Positions 28,346 through 35,872 of a stretch of 37,596 bases of DNA are shown here, piece by piece. Positions within the stretch are counted from its first letter, which is position 1. Each line of letters begins with the position of its first letter. This DNA is from CAZFAI01 sp964516555 (GTDB lineage Bacteria; Patescibacteriota; Microgenomatia; UBA12405): positions 1 to 37,596 of the forward strand of contig CAZFAI010000003.1 in assembly GCA_964516555.1 (NCBI GenBank). Reading direction: 5' to 3'. The translations under genes and the position numbers were made by a program. A model generated the notes under the pieces. That model did not search any database. It worked only from the letters and a program-made list of their open reading frames with translations, and was not told the origin of the DNA.

Positions 28346-28371
28346 TTGATCTCTCGGATTGTCAAAGAACT

Positions 28372-28573
28372 ATAATCCACACTCATTGATTAGCATTAAA
28401 TCAAAAGTGGGAACTATAATACATATTATAGGTTATAATAGCTTAAAAGTCAATCACTTGATAGCCACTTTCCACCATTCCTTGAAGCAAAATTCAGAAA
28501 ATGTTATCCTTAATTATCCTAAAACAAAACCGCTACTTCCTTGCGCTTTCCTTGTTATTGATTAAAACCTACC
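28372..28573. other. Gap between the surface-protein unit and hpf
   Basis: AT-rich and without a gene I can support. It holds the upstream region of unit 3 (minus, TTATAG near 28370-28375) and two plus-strand TATAAT boxes near 28411 and 28434. The likely hpf promoter is at its right end: TTGCGC, 16 bases, TAAAAC, then 5 bases to the ATG. A 68-codon open frame at 28359-28565 looks like chance. Confidence 0.4.
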
Positions 28574-28882
28574 ATGAATATCCTGATCACCGGTGACAAT
28601 GTTGACATTACCCCGACAATCAAAGAGCTTGTCGAGGATAAAGTTAATCAAAAACTAGACCCGCTCCTTTCCAAATTCGCCCCAGAAATGAAAACCGTAT
28701 CTATGAAAATTTCCAAAATGACCCGCACTAACAATTATGAAGTTAACCTGGACATGATGCTCCCCGGTAAAATGCACATTTTCGCCAAAGCTGACAATTC
28801 CCGCCTGGACTCGGCTTTAATCGATCTAAGTCAACAAATTGAGCGCCAAATCCAAAAGTACAAAGCTGATCTCCAAAGGTAA
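28574..28882 (+). CDS. hpf: Ribosome hibernation promoting factor (HPF/RaiA)
   Basis: Binds the 30S decoding region and silences ribosomes when growth stops. 102 residues of the short type: MNILITGDNVDITPTIKELV, EDKVNQKLDPLL, then a basic patch (KISKMTRTNNYEVNLDMMLP) and DSALIDLSQQIERQIQKYK. The C-terminal dimerisation domain of long HPF is missing, so it should act like YfiA or short HPF. TAAAAC lies 5 bases before the ATG behind a fair -35 (TTGCGC). rpmG follows 36 bases later. Confidence 0.88.
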   Translation: MNILITGDNVDITPTIKELVEDKVNQKLDPLLSKFAPEMKTVSMKISKMTRTNNYEVNLDMMLPGKMHIFAKADNSRLDSALIDLSQQIERQIQKYKADLQR

Positions 28883-28918
28883 TTGCATTTTCTCCCAAAG
28901 CCTCCTATAATACAACCC

Positions 28919-29098
28919 ATGGCTAAAGGAAAAAAGACACCCCGAATTTTGCTGGCGTTAAATTGTGCTAAATGCGGCGCCCAAAACTACCTGACCGAAA
29001 AAAACAAAACCAATACCACCGATAAGTTGAAATTCACCAAGTATTGTCGCTGGTGCAAAACCCGCACCGAACACCGCGAATCCGTCAAGCTCAAGTAA
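28919..29098 (+). CDS. rpmG: Ribosomal protein L33, zinc-binding type
   Basis: 59 residues: MAKGKKTPRILLALNCAKCG, then NKTNTTDKLKFTKYCRWCK and a TEHRESVKLK end. It has both CxxC pairs, so it is the zinc form. I start at 28919, where TATAAT (28906-28911) ends 7 bases before the ATG. The same frame is open back to 28883, but that adds no family sequence. The stop overlaps the ATG of the radical SAM gene (TAATG). Confidence 0.93.
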   Translation: MAKGKKTPRILLALNCAKCGAQNYLTEKNKTNTTDKLKFTKYCRWCKTRTEHRESVKLK

Positions 29099-30033
29099 TG
29101 GACATCTCTAATTCCATCATCTCCGCCCTGGAAAACATCTATATTTCGCCCCTGGAACAATGTAATTTGAATTGTAAGTCCTGCTATACCCAAAAAACCA
29201 AAAATATTCTAAACAATCAACAAATTCTTGGCTTCGTTGACCGTTATTCTTCAATCATAAATCTCAAATCCATCCTTTTCTGCGGCGGCGAGGTCTTTCT
29301 TCTAGCCGATTTTCCCAAACTGGTTAATCAACTCATCAGACAAAACACTTTTATTACCATCATCACCAATGGCACTATCGACCGGCTCTCCGAAATAGAA
29401 AACCCAACCAATTGCCAACTCTTAGTCTCCCTCGACGGCCCCAAAAACATCCACGATCAAAACCGAGGACAGGGCAACTTTCAAAAGAATAAAGAGTTTA
29501 TCCGACACGCGCTTAAATTAGGCTTTCCAGCGGAAATTATGTTCCTTATAAATTCCGCCTCCTACCCCTTCAAAGATTCTTTTGATCTGTTTAATTTAAA
29601 GAAAACCTACCTCACCGACCGTCTCCACTCGCTAACCAAAGAACAGGTTTTGGACATCAAAAAAAACTATCCCACCTACCCCGCCAAAAACTTCGGTTGT
29701 TTTCAACTGGCCCTCCAATCAGATGGACTAATTTATGGATGTTGTGAGTCCCCAAAACCCCTCGCCAAACTTACCGACCCACCCAAAACGATTGTTGATA
29801 ATTTCGCCAACTCGCTTGCCACCTGTCATAAGTGCAAATTGTTTCATAATAGTGAAATTGATTTTTCAGCACGGAATCATGTAAGCAAAGCGCAACGCGT
29901 GAGTACTGCAAAAATTAATTTCACTAACATAATACAATGCCAAGGCTGTTCCGACCCTTCCTTTCTCTGCGGCTACAAATCCGAAATTTCCTGTAAAAAC
30001 TGCAGTCAGGTTGTAAAAACCTTCAACACTTAA
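29098..30033 (+). CDS. Radical SAM protein with C-terminal Cys clusters
   Basis: 311 residues. The SAM-binding Fe-S motif is CNLNCKSC (C22, C26, C29; CxxxCxxC), followed by FCGGEVFL (GGE motif) and VSLDGP. The C-terminal third has further Cys groups (FGCF, CCESP, CHKCKLF, CQGCSDPSFLC, CKNCS) that could hold extra clusters, as in SPASM proteins. Such enzymes modify peptides, proteins or cofactors; the target is unknown. Its ATG overlaps the rpmG stop, so it is made together with L33. It contains an odd inverted repeat at 29851-29925 that is kept in frame. Confidence 0.8.
   Translation: MDISNSIISALENIYISPLEQCNLNCKSCYTQKTKNILNNQQILGFVDRYSSIINLKSILFCGGEVFLLADFPKLVNQLIRQNTFITIITNGTIDRLSEIENPTNCQLLVSLDGPKNIHDQNRGQGNFQKNKEFIRHALKLGFPAEIMFLINSASYPFKDSFDLFNLKKTYLTDRLHSLTKEQVLDIKKNYPTYPAKNFGCFQLALQSDGLIYGCCESPKPLAKLTDPPKTIVDNFANSLATCHKCKLFHNSEIDFSARNHVSKAQRVSTAKINFTNIIQCQGCSDPSFLCGYKSEISCKNCSQVVKTFNT
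29851..29925. repeat. Imperfect inverted repeat inside the radical SAM gene
   Basis: AGTGAAATTGATTTTTCAGC (from 29851) is nearly complementary to TGCAAAAATTAATTTCACT (29907-29925), arms of about 19 bases with a 37-base centre. It encodes a polar stretch (FSARNHVSKAQRVSTAKINF) between two Cys groups. It could be an in-frame palindromic insertion or a fold of the mRNA; I see no second copy in the window. Confidence 0.45.
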
Positions 30034-30044
30034 AAACAAACTGA

Positions 30045-31082
30045 TTATTTTGCCCTTGTATTTTTATGTTTCCCAATAATTCCGGTAAATAATTTTTCAT
30101 AATTATCAACCATCCTATCAGCGGTAAACAAATTTTCGACCCTTTTTCTGCAATCTTCCCGTCGTATACTACCAATTTTTTCAATCGCACCCTCGGCCTT
30201 ACTAATATCAGATATAACAAAACCCGTTACTCCATCCTCAACCACCTCACCAATTGACCCCAAATCCATCCCCACAACCGGTGTCCCGCACGCCATCGCT
30301 TCAATTAAGCTGATTCCAAAACCCTCGGCATAGGTATTAAAATGCAGCAAAGCTCTTGCCTTCGAAATTAACTCCATTTTTTCGTCTTCTTCTACCAAAC
30401 CCAGATATTGAATTTTATCGTTCAAATAAGGTTTAATTTCTTTTTCAAAATACCCCCGGTAACTTTCATCAATCAATCCGGCCATCAACAACCGAAATCC
30501 CATTTTTCTTGCCAGTTGCACCGCCAAATGCACTCCTTTATCAGCACATATCCTACCAAAATAGCAAAAGTAATCTCCGGCTCCCGCTCTATATTGGTAT
30601 TTCTCTATCTCAATACCATGGTAAATATTACCCTCATAATTTAAATCAGGGCAGTTCTTCCTATCTGCCATGCTAATAGATACATAATAAGTGTTGTTAT
30701 ATTTTCGGAATATATCATTCACTCCAAGCGAAGAAAACCCATGAATAGTTGTCACCACCGGTTTGTCTATCAGCTTCGAAAACACCAAAGGATAGGCATC
30801 ATAATGATTATGAATAATGTCAAAATTTCCGGCTTCTTCAAAGGGCATAGCCGTATGCAAATACTGATATACTTTTCCCTCTAAACTAATATCCTCCATC
30901 AATGGCCTTGGACAAATCCATCTCAATTTACCCGAAGTAACCGAATCACCGGTAGCATATAAAGTCACATCATGGCCTCTTTTTACCATCCCCTCAGCCA
31001 CTAAACTAGCTATCTTTTCCCATGGTCCGTATTTCTTTGGTGGTGTACTCCAGTGAATAGTCGATAGTATCGCAATCCTCAT
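30045..31082 (-). CDS. GT4-family glycosyltransferase
   Basis: 345 residues with a GT-B fold: MRIAILSTIHWSTPPKKYGP at the start, GHDVTLYATGDS, FDIIHNHYDAYPLVFS, PVVTTIHGFSS, IYHGIEIEKYQY, YFGRICADKGVHLAVQLARK and the donor-site end AEGFGISLIEAMACGTPVV with the E-x7-E pattern. The close match of the first part to GT4 enzymes that start with a GPWE motif suggests a surface-glycan enzyme; donor and acceptor are unknown. It is divergent from the epmA-like gene over 54 bases; TAAAAT lies 10 bases before its ATG. Confidence 0.9.
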   Translation of the reverse strand: MRIAILSTIHWSTPPKKYGPWEKIASLVAEGMVKRGHDVTLYATGDSVTSGKLRWICPRPLMEDISLEGKVYQYLHTAMPFEEAGNFDIIHNHYDAYPLVFSKLIDKPVVTTIHGFSSLGVNDIFRKYNNTYYVSISMADRKNCPDLNYEGNIYHGIEIEKYQYRAGAGDYFCYFGRICADKGVHLAVQLARKMGFRLLMAGLIDESYRGYFEKEIKPYLNDKIQYLGLVEEDEKMELISKARALLHFNTYAEGFGISLIEAMACGTPVVGMDLGSIGEVVEDGVTGFVISDISKAEGAIEKIGSIRREDCRKRVENLFTADRMVDNYEKLFTGIIGKHKNTRAK

Positions 31083-31136
31083 AATATGCTTAATTTTACC
31101 GTTTTTTTGATAATAAATGTTATATTAAGCAAGTTT

Positions 31137-32147
31137 ATGAAATTCAAACCACAATTCATCCGGGAATATACGGTTCAGCTAATCAGGGATTACTTTATTA
31201 CCCGCCAATATCACGAAGTCGACACCCCCACCCTCATGCCTCAAATCCCAATCGAACCCAATCTCTACCCTCTCAAAACCACCTGGGCCGAAAGGAATGT
31301 TGATTTTTACCTAGCCACGTCCCCTGAAAGTTCACTCAAAAAACTAATCGCTCAAGGGATTGGCAATTGTTTTGCCATCTCAAAAGTTTTCCGTGATTTA
31401 GAAAATATAGGACCTACTCATAATTTAGAATTTTCTATGCTCGAATGGTATGAAATGAATAAAAATTACAAAGACATTGCCAATACCACCATAAAGCTAG
31501 TAAATAACATATTCCTTGGAATCAATAAAATTCTAAACAATAAAGCAACAAATATCCTCAATTATCAGGGTTCTCAAATCGACCTATCTTCACCCTGGAA
31601 CGAATGTATCTTAAATGACTTATTCAAAAGTTATGCGGATATGGATTTAAGTCAAAACCTAACCACTAAAAACATCAAACAAACTGCTCAAAAAAAAGGT
31701 TACAACATCGATAGTGTCAACACTTGGGAGCCCCTCTACACTCAAATTTTTATAAATGAAATCGAACCCAAACTCCCCACCGACAAACCAACCATTATTT
31801 ACGACTACCCTACTCGCCAATCCCCTCTTTGTGCTCCCTGCCCCGAATCTCCTGGGTTTTCTCAACGCTTCGAATTCTATATCGGCGGAATGGAAATTGG
31901 TAATGCCTATACCGAACTTACCGATCCTCAAATTGTGGAAAATAACTTCCAAAAAGAAACTATACTTAGGCAAAAATACAAACTTCCTATTCACCCTTAT
32001 GATCGGGATTTTATCAAAGCCATAGGCAAACTTCCTCCTTGTGCCGGTATCGGACTGGGTGTAGACCGCCTCTCAATGCTCTTTGCTGACACCCCAAATA
32101 TTGAGGATGTTCTCTATTTCTCTACCTCAAAGCTACTTTCTTCCTGA
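31137..32147 (+). CDS. epmA: Class II LysRS-like synthetase (EpmA/GenX type)
   Basis: 336 residues: a lysyl-tRNA synthetase catalytic core without the anticodon-binding domain, as in EpmA (PoxA/GenX), which adds beta-lysine to EF-P. Class II motif 2 is visible (FRDLENIGPTHNLEFSMLEW), and motif 3 is GIGLGVDRLSML. SPESSLKKLIAQG and GMEIGNAYTEL also match EpmA. No EF-P or EpmB gene is in the window, so the substrate is inferred. I use the ATG at 31137 (MKFKPQF), since the upstream extension is hydrophobic and lies in the promoter; TATATT stands 10 bases before it. Its end overlaps the next gene tail-to-tail. Confidence 0.75.
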   Translation: MKFKPQFIREYTVQLIRDYFITRQYHEVDTPTLMPQIPIEPNLYPLKTTWAERNVDFYLATSPESSLKKLIAQGIGNCFAISKVFRDLENIGPTHNLEFSMLEWYEMNKNYKDIANTTIKLVNNIFLGINKILNNKATNILNYQGSQIDLSSPWNECILNDLFKSYADMDLSQNLTTKNIKQTAQKKGYNIDSVNTWEPLYTQIFINEIEPKLPTDKPTIIYDYPTRQSPLCAPCPESPGFSQRFEFYIGGMEIGNAYTELTDPQIVENNFQKETILRQKYKLPIHPYDRDFIKAIGKLPPCAGIGLGVDRLSMLFADTPNIEDVLYFSTSKLLSS

Positions 32148-32777
32148 TCCACCGATCATCGCTGCCAAGCTCTCAACCACCACCATTACCTCTTCCGATC
32201 CTGTTTTTTTGGCTGCAGTTTTTAATGCCTTCGAATACTTTCTTCTTGCCACCCAGGAATCAATTTCAGCCAAAGGATATACGTCTACAAAATAAAGCTT
32301 GTTGGTTTCACTCTCCACCACAAAGTTTCTAAATTCATCATGCGCATGGCGTACCCCACCCAATAAATCCGGCAAAATTGGATAACCCACCTCTCTTCTT
32401 GTAATTTCAGCCATCTTGCTACATTTTGCTAAAAAACCTGCCAATTGACCGCTTACTCCCGGCTCAAGGACTTTCATATCAGATAACGGCTTGCCTTTTA
32501 TCCAATCCATCGAAATCACACATACACAACCCGAAGCCCACCTCGGATCGTCAACCACCCTCATTTCGCAATTCGGAATCATACCTTCCAATCCCCACCT
32601 TGGATCCTTTAAAATATTGATACTCCTTCCCACCAGTCTCTCATAATCACTTTTCTCAGGTACATGGCTAAAGCTGCTTTGCGGTAAATCCGGCAAATTT
32701 AATACCTGTTTATTGACCCTGTCCTCTCCAGGCAACAAGTCTATCATAGTGTTCATCCCTAACTCTATGGCTGTCAT
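32133..32777 (-). CDS. Hypothetical protein, possibly kinase-fold remnant (214 aa)
   Basis: I do not recognise it with confidence. The stretch LPDLLGGVRHAHDEFRNFV followed by KLYFVDVYPLAEID recalls the catalytic-loop and metal-loop pair of aminoglycoside-kinase-like proteins (xxHDxxxxN ... hhxDh), and CVCVISMDWIKGKPL recalls the hinge (xxMxxxxGxxL). If so, the ATP-binding N-lobe is very short. No signal or membrane segment. TAATAT ends exactly 6 bases before the ATG, supporting expression. It overlaps the epmA-like gene tail-to-tail by 15 bases. Confidence 0.55.
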   Translation of the reverse strand: MTAIELGMNTMIDLLPGEDRVNKQVLNLPDLPQSSFSHVPEKSDYERLVGRSINILKDPRWGLEGMIPNCEMRVVDDPRWASGCVCVISMDWIKGKPLSDMKVLEPGVSGQLAGFLAKCSKMAEITRREVGYPILPDLLGGVRHAHDEFRNFVVESETNKLYFVDVYPLAEIDSWVARRKYSKALKTAAKKTGSEEVMVVVESLAAMIGGSGRK

Positions 32778-32827
32778 ATCACAATATTATCACTAAATAT
32801 ATCATTTTCTGCTAAAATTACACTGAT

Positions 32828-32974
32828 ATGTCCAAAATCAACGAACCTAAAAATCCGTCTCCTGAGCCACTAATACCCAAGCGCCCTCAATTACCTCAGA
32901 TCCACCAAAAACCTATTTTCAACACCCGATCTTTCAATCGAATATTTAATTCCAACAACCGCGGTCGAAGATAA
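32828..32974 (+). CDS. Possible 48-aa Pro/Asn/Arg-rich protein
   Basis: A short ORF reading MSKINEPKNPSPEPLIPKRP to the end SNNRGRR. It is rich in Pro and basic residues and would be unfolded. TGCTAAAAT (extended -10, box at 32813-32818) stands 9 bases before the ATG. An intrinsic terminator lies about 100 bases past the stop, so a short transcript of about 300 nt with this ORF is plausible. Composition alone cannot prove it; it could also be a non-coding RNA. Confidence 0.4.
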   Translation: MSKINEPKNPSPEPLIPKRPQLPQIHQKPIFNTRSFNRIFNSNNRGRR

Positions 32975-33066
32975 GCTTCCTTCTTCTTATCATTCTCTTA
33001 CATTCCTTTCACACCAGCCTTACTTGTTTATCTTATCTTTAGAGTTGAAGGCGCAAAAATAAAAAC

Positions 33067-33123
33067 ACCAAGGCCAACTTTACCCCGTTGTGGGTTTAAA
33101 AATTTTAGGTCCTTGGTTTTTTT
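33067..33123 (+). terminator. Intrinsic terminator before the exonuclease gene
   Basis: ACCAAGG (33067-33073) pairs with CCTTGGT (33111-33117), enclosing ACCC...GGGT, followed by a T-run to 33123. It ends the transcript of the 48-aa ORF region. The promoter of the next gene (TATATT at 33128-33133) follows directly. Confidence 0.65.
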
Positions 33124-33140
33124 ATGTTATATTAAGTTCC

Positions 33141-34562
33141 ATGCCCCGCACATTCGACAAGTTGGCTTTTGTGGATATTGAAACCACCGGTACCAGCTCC
33201 TTCCGCGATCGTATTATCGAAATAGCAATCCTGCGTCTCGAAAATGGTATATTGGTTGATTCTTTTGTTTCACTTGTTAACCCGGGATGCCGACTTTCTC
33301 CCTTTATTTCACAATTTACCGGTATTTCTGAAAAAGATATTGAGTCCGCACCTACATTTGCCGAAGTCAAGGAAAAGGTTGAGGAGATACTCGATGGTGC
33401 CATTTTTGTTGCCCACAATGCCCGCTTCGACTATTCATTCATCAAACGTCACCTTAAACACCTTGGATCCTTATACACCGCTCCCACCCTTTGTACCGTC
33501 AAACTTTCACGCCAACTATTCCCAAAATATCACCACCACGACTTGGATAGCCTTATAAATCGGTTTAATTTTTCTTGTCCCAACCGCCACCGTGCCCATG
33601 ATGATGCCAAAGTCCTCATCGATTTTTACAACTACATCCATGCTAACTTACCCTCCCAAAAACTGGAAAAAGCTATAAACCAACTTCTTCAAAAACCCTC
33701 TCTCCCGCCTGCCATTAACTTTGATCTGATAAATTCACTCGACCAATCACCGGGTGTCTATATTTTTTATGACAAAACCAATCTGCCTCTCTACATCGGT
33801 AAAAGTAAAAATTTAAAAACCCGGATCCTTTCTCACTTCCAAAATGACGTCAATTCCGAAAAAGAACTCTCCCTCTCTCGGGAAATTGCTGATATCAAAA
33901 CTATTTCTACCGCTGGCGAACTGGGAGCTCTTCTTCTTGAATCTCAACTAATAAAGGAACTTCAGCCAACCAAAAACCGACTTCTGCGCCACTCAAAAAA
34001 AATGATCCTGGCCAAACAAACTACTGACCAAAATGGTTATTACACTGTCAGTCTAGAAGCTGTCAATCGCATTAGTCTCAAGGATACCGAAAATCTCTTG
34101 GCTGTTTTCAAAAACCAAAAACAAGCGGTATCAACTCTCTTTCAAATTGCCAAAGAAAAACAACTCTGCCCCAAAATTCTAGGCTTAGATAAAAGTAAAA
34201 ATGCCTGTTTCAACTATCACCTCAATCTCTGTTTGGGTGCTTGCGTAAACCAGGAAAACCCGCTTTTTTACAATATTCGTTTTCTGAATAGCTTTTCCAA
34301 AAAAATCCAACCATGGCCTTTTTCCGGCCCAATTATCATCACCGAAACCAATCCCGACAACGGTTTAACTGACAAATTTTTAATTGACTCCTGGTGTTAC
34401 CTGGGTCACTTCCAATCCGGAGAAAATTCGGACAACACCACATCCCGTCATCCGGAGTTTAACTACGATACCTACAAAATTCTTCACCGTTTTATCAACT
34501 CTACGGCCAATCAATCCTTGATAACTCCCTTTACCGCATCAAGCAATTCGTTCGAAGAATGA
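33141..34562 (+). CDS. DEDDh exonuclease fused to GIY-YIG nuclease (DnaQ/UvrC-like)
   Basis: 473 residues in two domains. Residues 1-170 are a DnaQ-type 3'-5' exonuclease: FVDIETTG (D12, E14), then FVAHNARFDYSFIK and HRAHDDAKVL (the DEDDh His and last Asp). Residues about 205-300 are a GIY-YIG nuclease as in UvrC and Cho: PGVYIFYDKTNLPLYIGKSK, then ALLLESQLIKELQPTKN. The rest resembles the Cys-bearing UvrC linker (CFNYHLNLCLGACV). Such fusions are known in other bacteria and are thought to act in repair. TATATT ends 7 bases before the ATG at 33141, which fixes the start. It overlaps the S41 protease gene by 52 bases at the 3' end. Confidence 0.88.
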   Translation: MPRTFDKLAFVDIETTGTSSFRDRIIEIAILRLENGILVDSFVSLVNPGCRLSPFISQFTGISEKDIESAPTFAEVKEKVEEILDGAIFVAHNARFDYSFIKRHLKHLGSLYTAPTLCTVKLSRQLFPKYHHHDLDSLINRFNFSCPNRHRAHDDAKVLIDFYNYIHANLPSQKLEKAINQLLQKPSLPPAINFDLINSLDQSPGVYIFYDKTNLPLYIGKSKNLKTRILSHFQNDVNSEKELSLSREIADIKTISTAGELGALLLESQLIKELQPTKNRLLRHSKKMILAKQTTDQNGYYTVSLEAVNRISLKDTENLLAVFKNQKQAVSTLFQIAKEKQLCPKILGLDKSKNACFNYHLNLCLGACVNQENPLFYNIRFLNSFSKKIQPWPFSGPIIITETNPDNGLTDKFLIDSWCYLGHFQSGENSDNTTSRHPEFNYDTYKILHRFINSTANQSLITPFTASSNSFEE

Positions 34563-35818
34563 TAAGAGAACAATTCCTTCTCCCAACTGCTACTTTTTAT
34601 ATCAACCACCGGATCAACACCATTGCCTTCTATTGGCATCCCATCTTCTCTTAATGTCAAACTGTGCACCAAAAAAATCGAATGCTTCTCGTCATCCGCA
34701 ATTTGTTGTTTTAAAGGAAATACCCTCTCCACGGTTCCCCATCCCTTAGTCGTCGTACCCACAACCACTCCTACGTTATATTTCTTTAAAGTTGCCGCCA
34801 TTAGTTCCGCCGTTGATTGGCTATTCTCATTTATCAGTATCACTACCTTCTTGTACCTCACCATGCTATCCATCCACCCTATCCTCGTTTTAAAATCAAT
34901 TTTTTCTCCCTGATGAAAAAACTGATATGCGTACTGATCATTACCAATAAACGGTCCTAGAAAATAGGGCAGTTGATCAATCGCTCCTCCAATGTTATCC
35001 CTTAAGTCAAAAACCAGGCTATCTACTTCCTTCCTATTGCCAACCTTATCCATTACCCTGGATAACTCATCAAATGTTGTTGGCGAAAACTTAGTTAAAT
35101 GAACATAATAAGTACTCCCGTTTAAAAGCTTGTAATCCATTGTCGGCTCAACTCCGTAAACATCATAAATTTTCCTCCCTTCTTCATCTTTCAGCACCTT
35201 ATATGCTTCCTGTATCTGGGCGTACTTTTCAGGGGCTTCCGGATCTTTATTTACTTCAGGATTCCATTCAGCAGATTTTTCTTTATAAGCATTTTCAATC
35301 TCAACTTGCGAGGCTTCTTTTCCCAAACCCAGCGGCTCATACCTGTCTTCACCGGACTTATTGGTCACATTATCACTCAACACCTTCTCCTCCTTTTGCG
35401 TATACAAACGGCTCCTGCCAATTGGCTCTAGGTTGGACAACACCAAGTCAGCCAGTGTCGCGCTGAATTCTTTTCTTTGGTCGTCAGTCTCATACTGATC
35501 CAGTGTCTTTTGTAAAATTTTGTCCCAATCAACCTTGTTTGCTTTAGTCATATTCATGGCTTGACCTGTCAATCTCTCAGTACCCAGCAAAAATAATTCT
35601 GTTAATTTTTGATCGTCAAGCTTATCCCAATGATTATCTTTTATTACAAAGTAGACCTCATCCAAAAAGGCAGCATATTTGTTTTGTTGTACTCCGGCAA
35701 TATTCCCACTCAGTTCACCTGTTTCGTTTTTTGAGGCTAGTTTGTAACCCCCGGCCAATCCCGCACCCAAAAAAGCTAATACCAGAAGCACCGATAACAA
35801 TGTTCTCTTCAACCGCAT
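34511..35818 (-). CDS. S41 C-terminal-processing-like protease with a degenerate J domain
   Basis: 435 residues. A signal or anchor helix (MRLKRTLLSVLLVLAFLGAG) is followed by a helical part, then residues ~160-223 that clearly resemble a DnaJ J domain (YEPLGLGKEASQVEIENAYK, QIQEAYKVLKDEEGRKIYDV), where the PDZ domain usually stands. The HPD triad is NPE (186-188), so Hsp70 activation is unlikely. The S41 core has LVFDLRDNIGG and ENSQSTAEL with S335 as likely nucleophile. In GTTTKGWGTVE the usual catalytic Lys of GKG is Trp360, while K358 lies two residues earlier. It may be inactive or use another Lys. The start at 35818 is chosen because TATCTT ends 6 bases before it. Confidence 0.82.
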   Translation of the reverse strand: MRLKRTLLSVLLVLAFLGAGLAGGYKLASKNETGELSGNIAGVQQNKYAAFLDEVYFVIKDNHWDKLDDQKLTELFLLGTERLTGQAMNMTKANKVDWDKILQKTLDQYETDDQRKEFSATLADLVLSNLEPIGRSRLYTQKEEKVLSDNVTNKSGEDRYEPLGLGKEASQVEIENAYKEKSAEWNPEVNKDPEAPEKYAQIQEAYKVLKDEEGRKIYDVYGVEPTMDYKLLNGSTYYVHLTKFSPTTFDELSRVMDKVGNRKEVDSLVFDLRDNIGGAIDQLPYFLGPFIGNDQYAYQFFHQGEKIDFKTRIGWMDSMVRYKKVVILINENSQSTAELMAATLKKYNVGVVVGTTTKGWGTVERVFPLKQQIADDEKHSIFLVHSLTLREDGMPIEGNGVDPVVDIKSSSWEKELFSYHSSNELLDAVKGVIKD

Positions 35819-35872
35819 GCTAAAAAGATAATCTATTTTGACTTTCATTTCCAGTCTCTGCTAAAAATATGT

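Larger units (their letters stand above)
27317..28371 (-). other. Accessory unit 3: boxA-hairpin leader unit around the surface-protein gene
   Basis: Read on the minus strand: boxA-like AGTTCTTTGACAA (28359-28371), arm CGAGAGATC (28348-28356), a 55-nt hairpin (28291-28345), the UUUAACCCCCA motif, two more hairpins, a Shine-Dalgarno site and the surface-protein gene. The complementary arm GATCTCTCG (27317-27325) falls on the stop codon. The arm sequence is different from those of units 1 and 2, yet again both sides match. The true terminator comes after it. This unit shows that the leader is not tied to micro-ORFs. Confidence 0.5.

Noticed and set aside
28376..28573. raiA-type structured ncRNA upstream of hpf
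   Set aside because: The gap is AT-rich with no strong hairpins and is too short for the known raiA RNA motif. The structured part next to it is on the other strand and belongs to the surface-protein leader.
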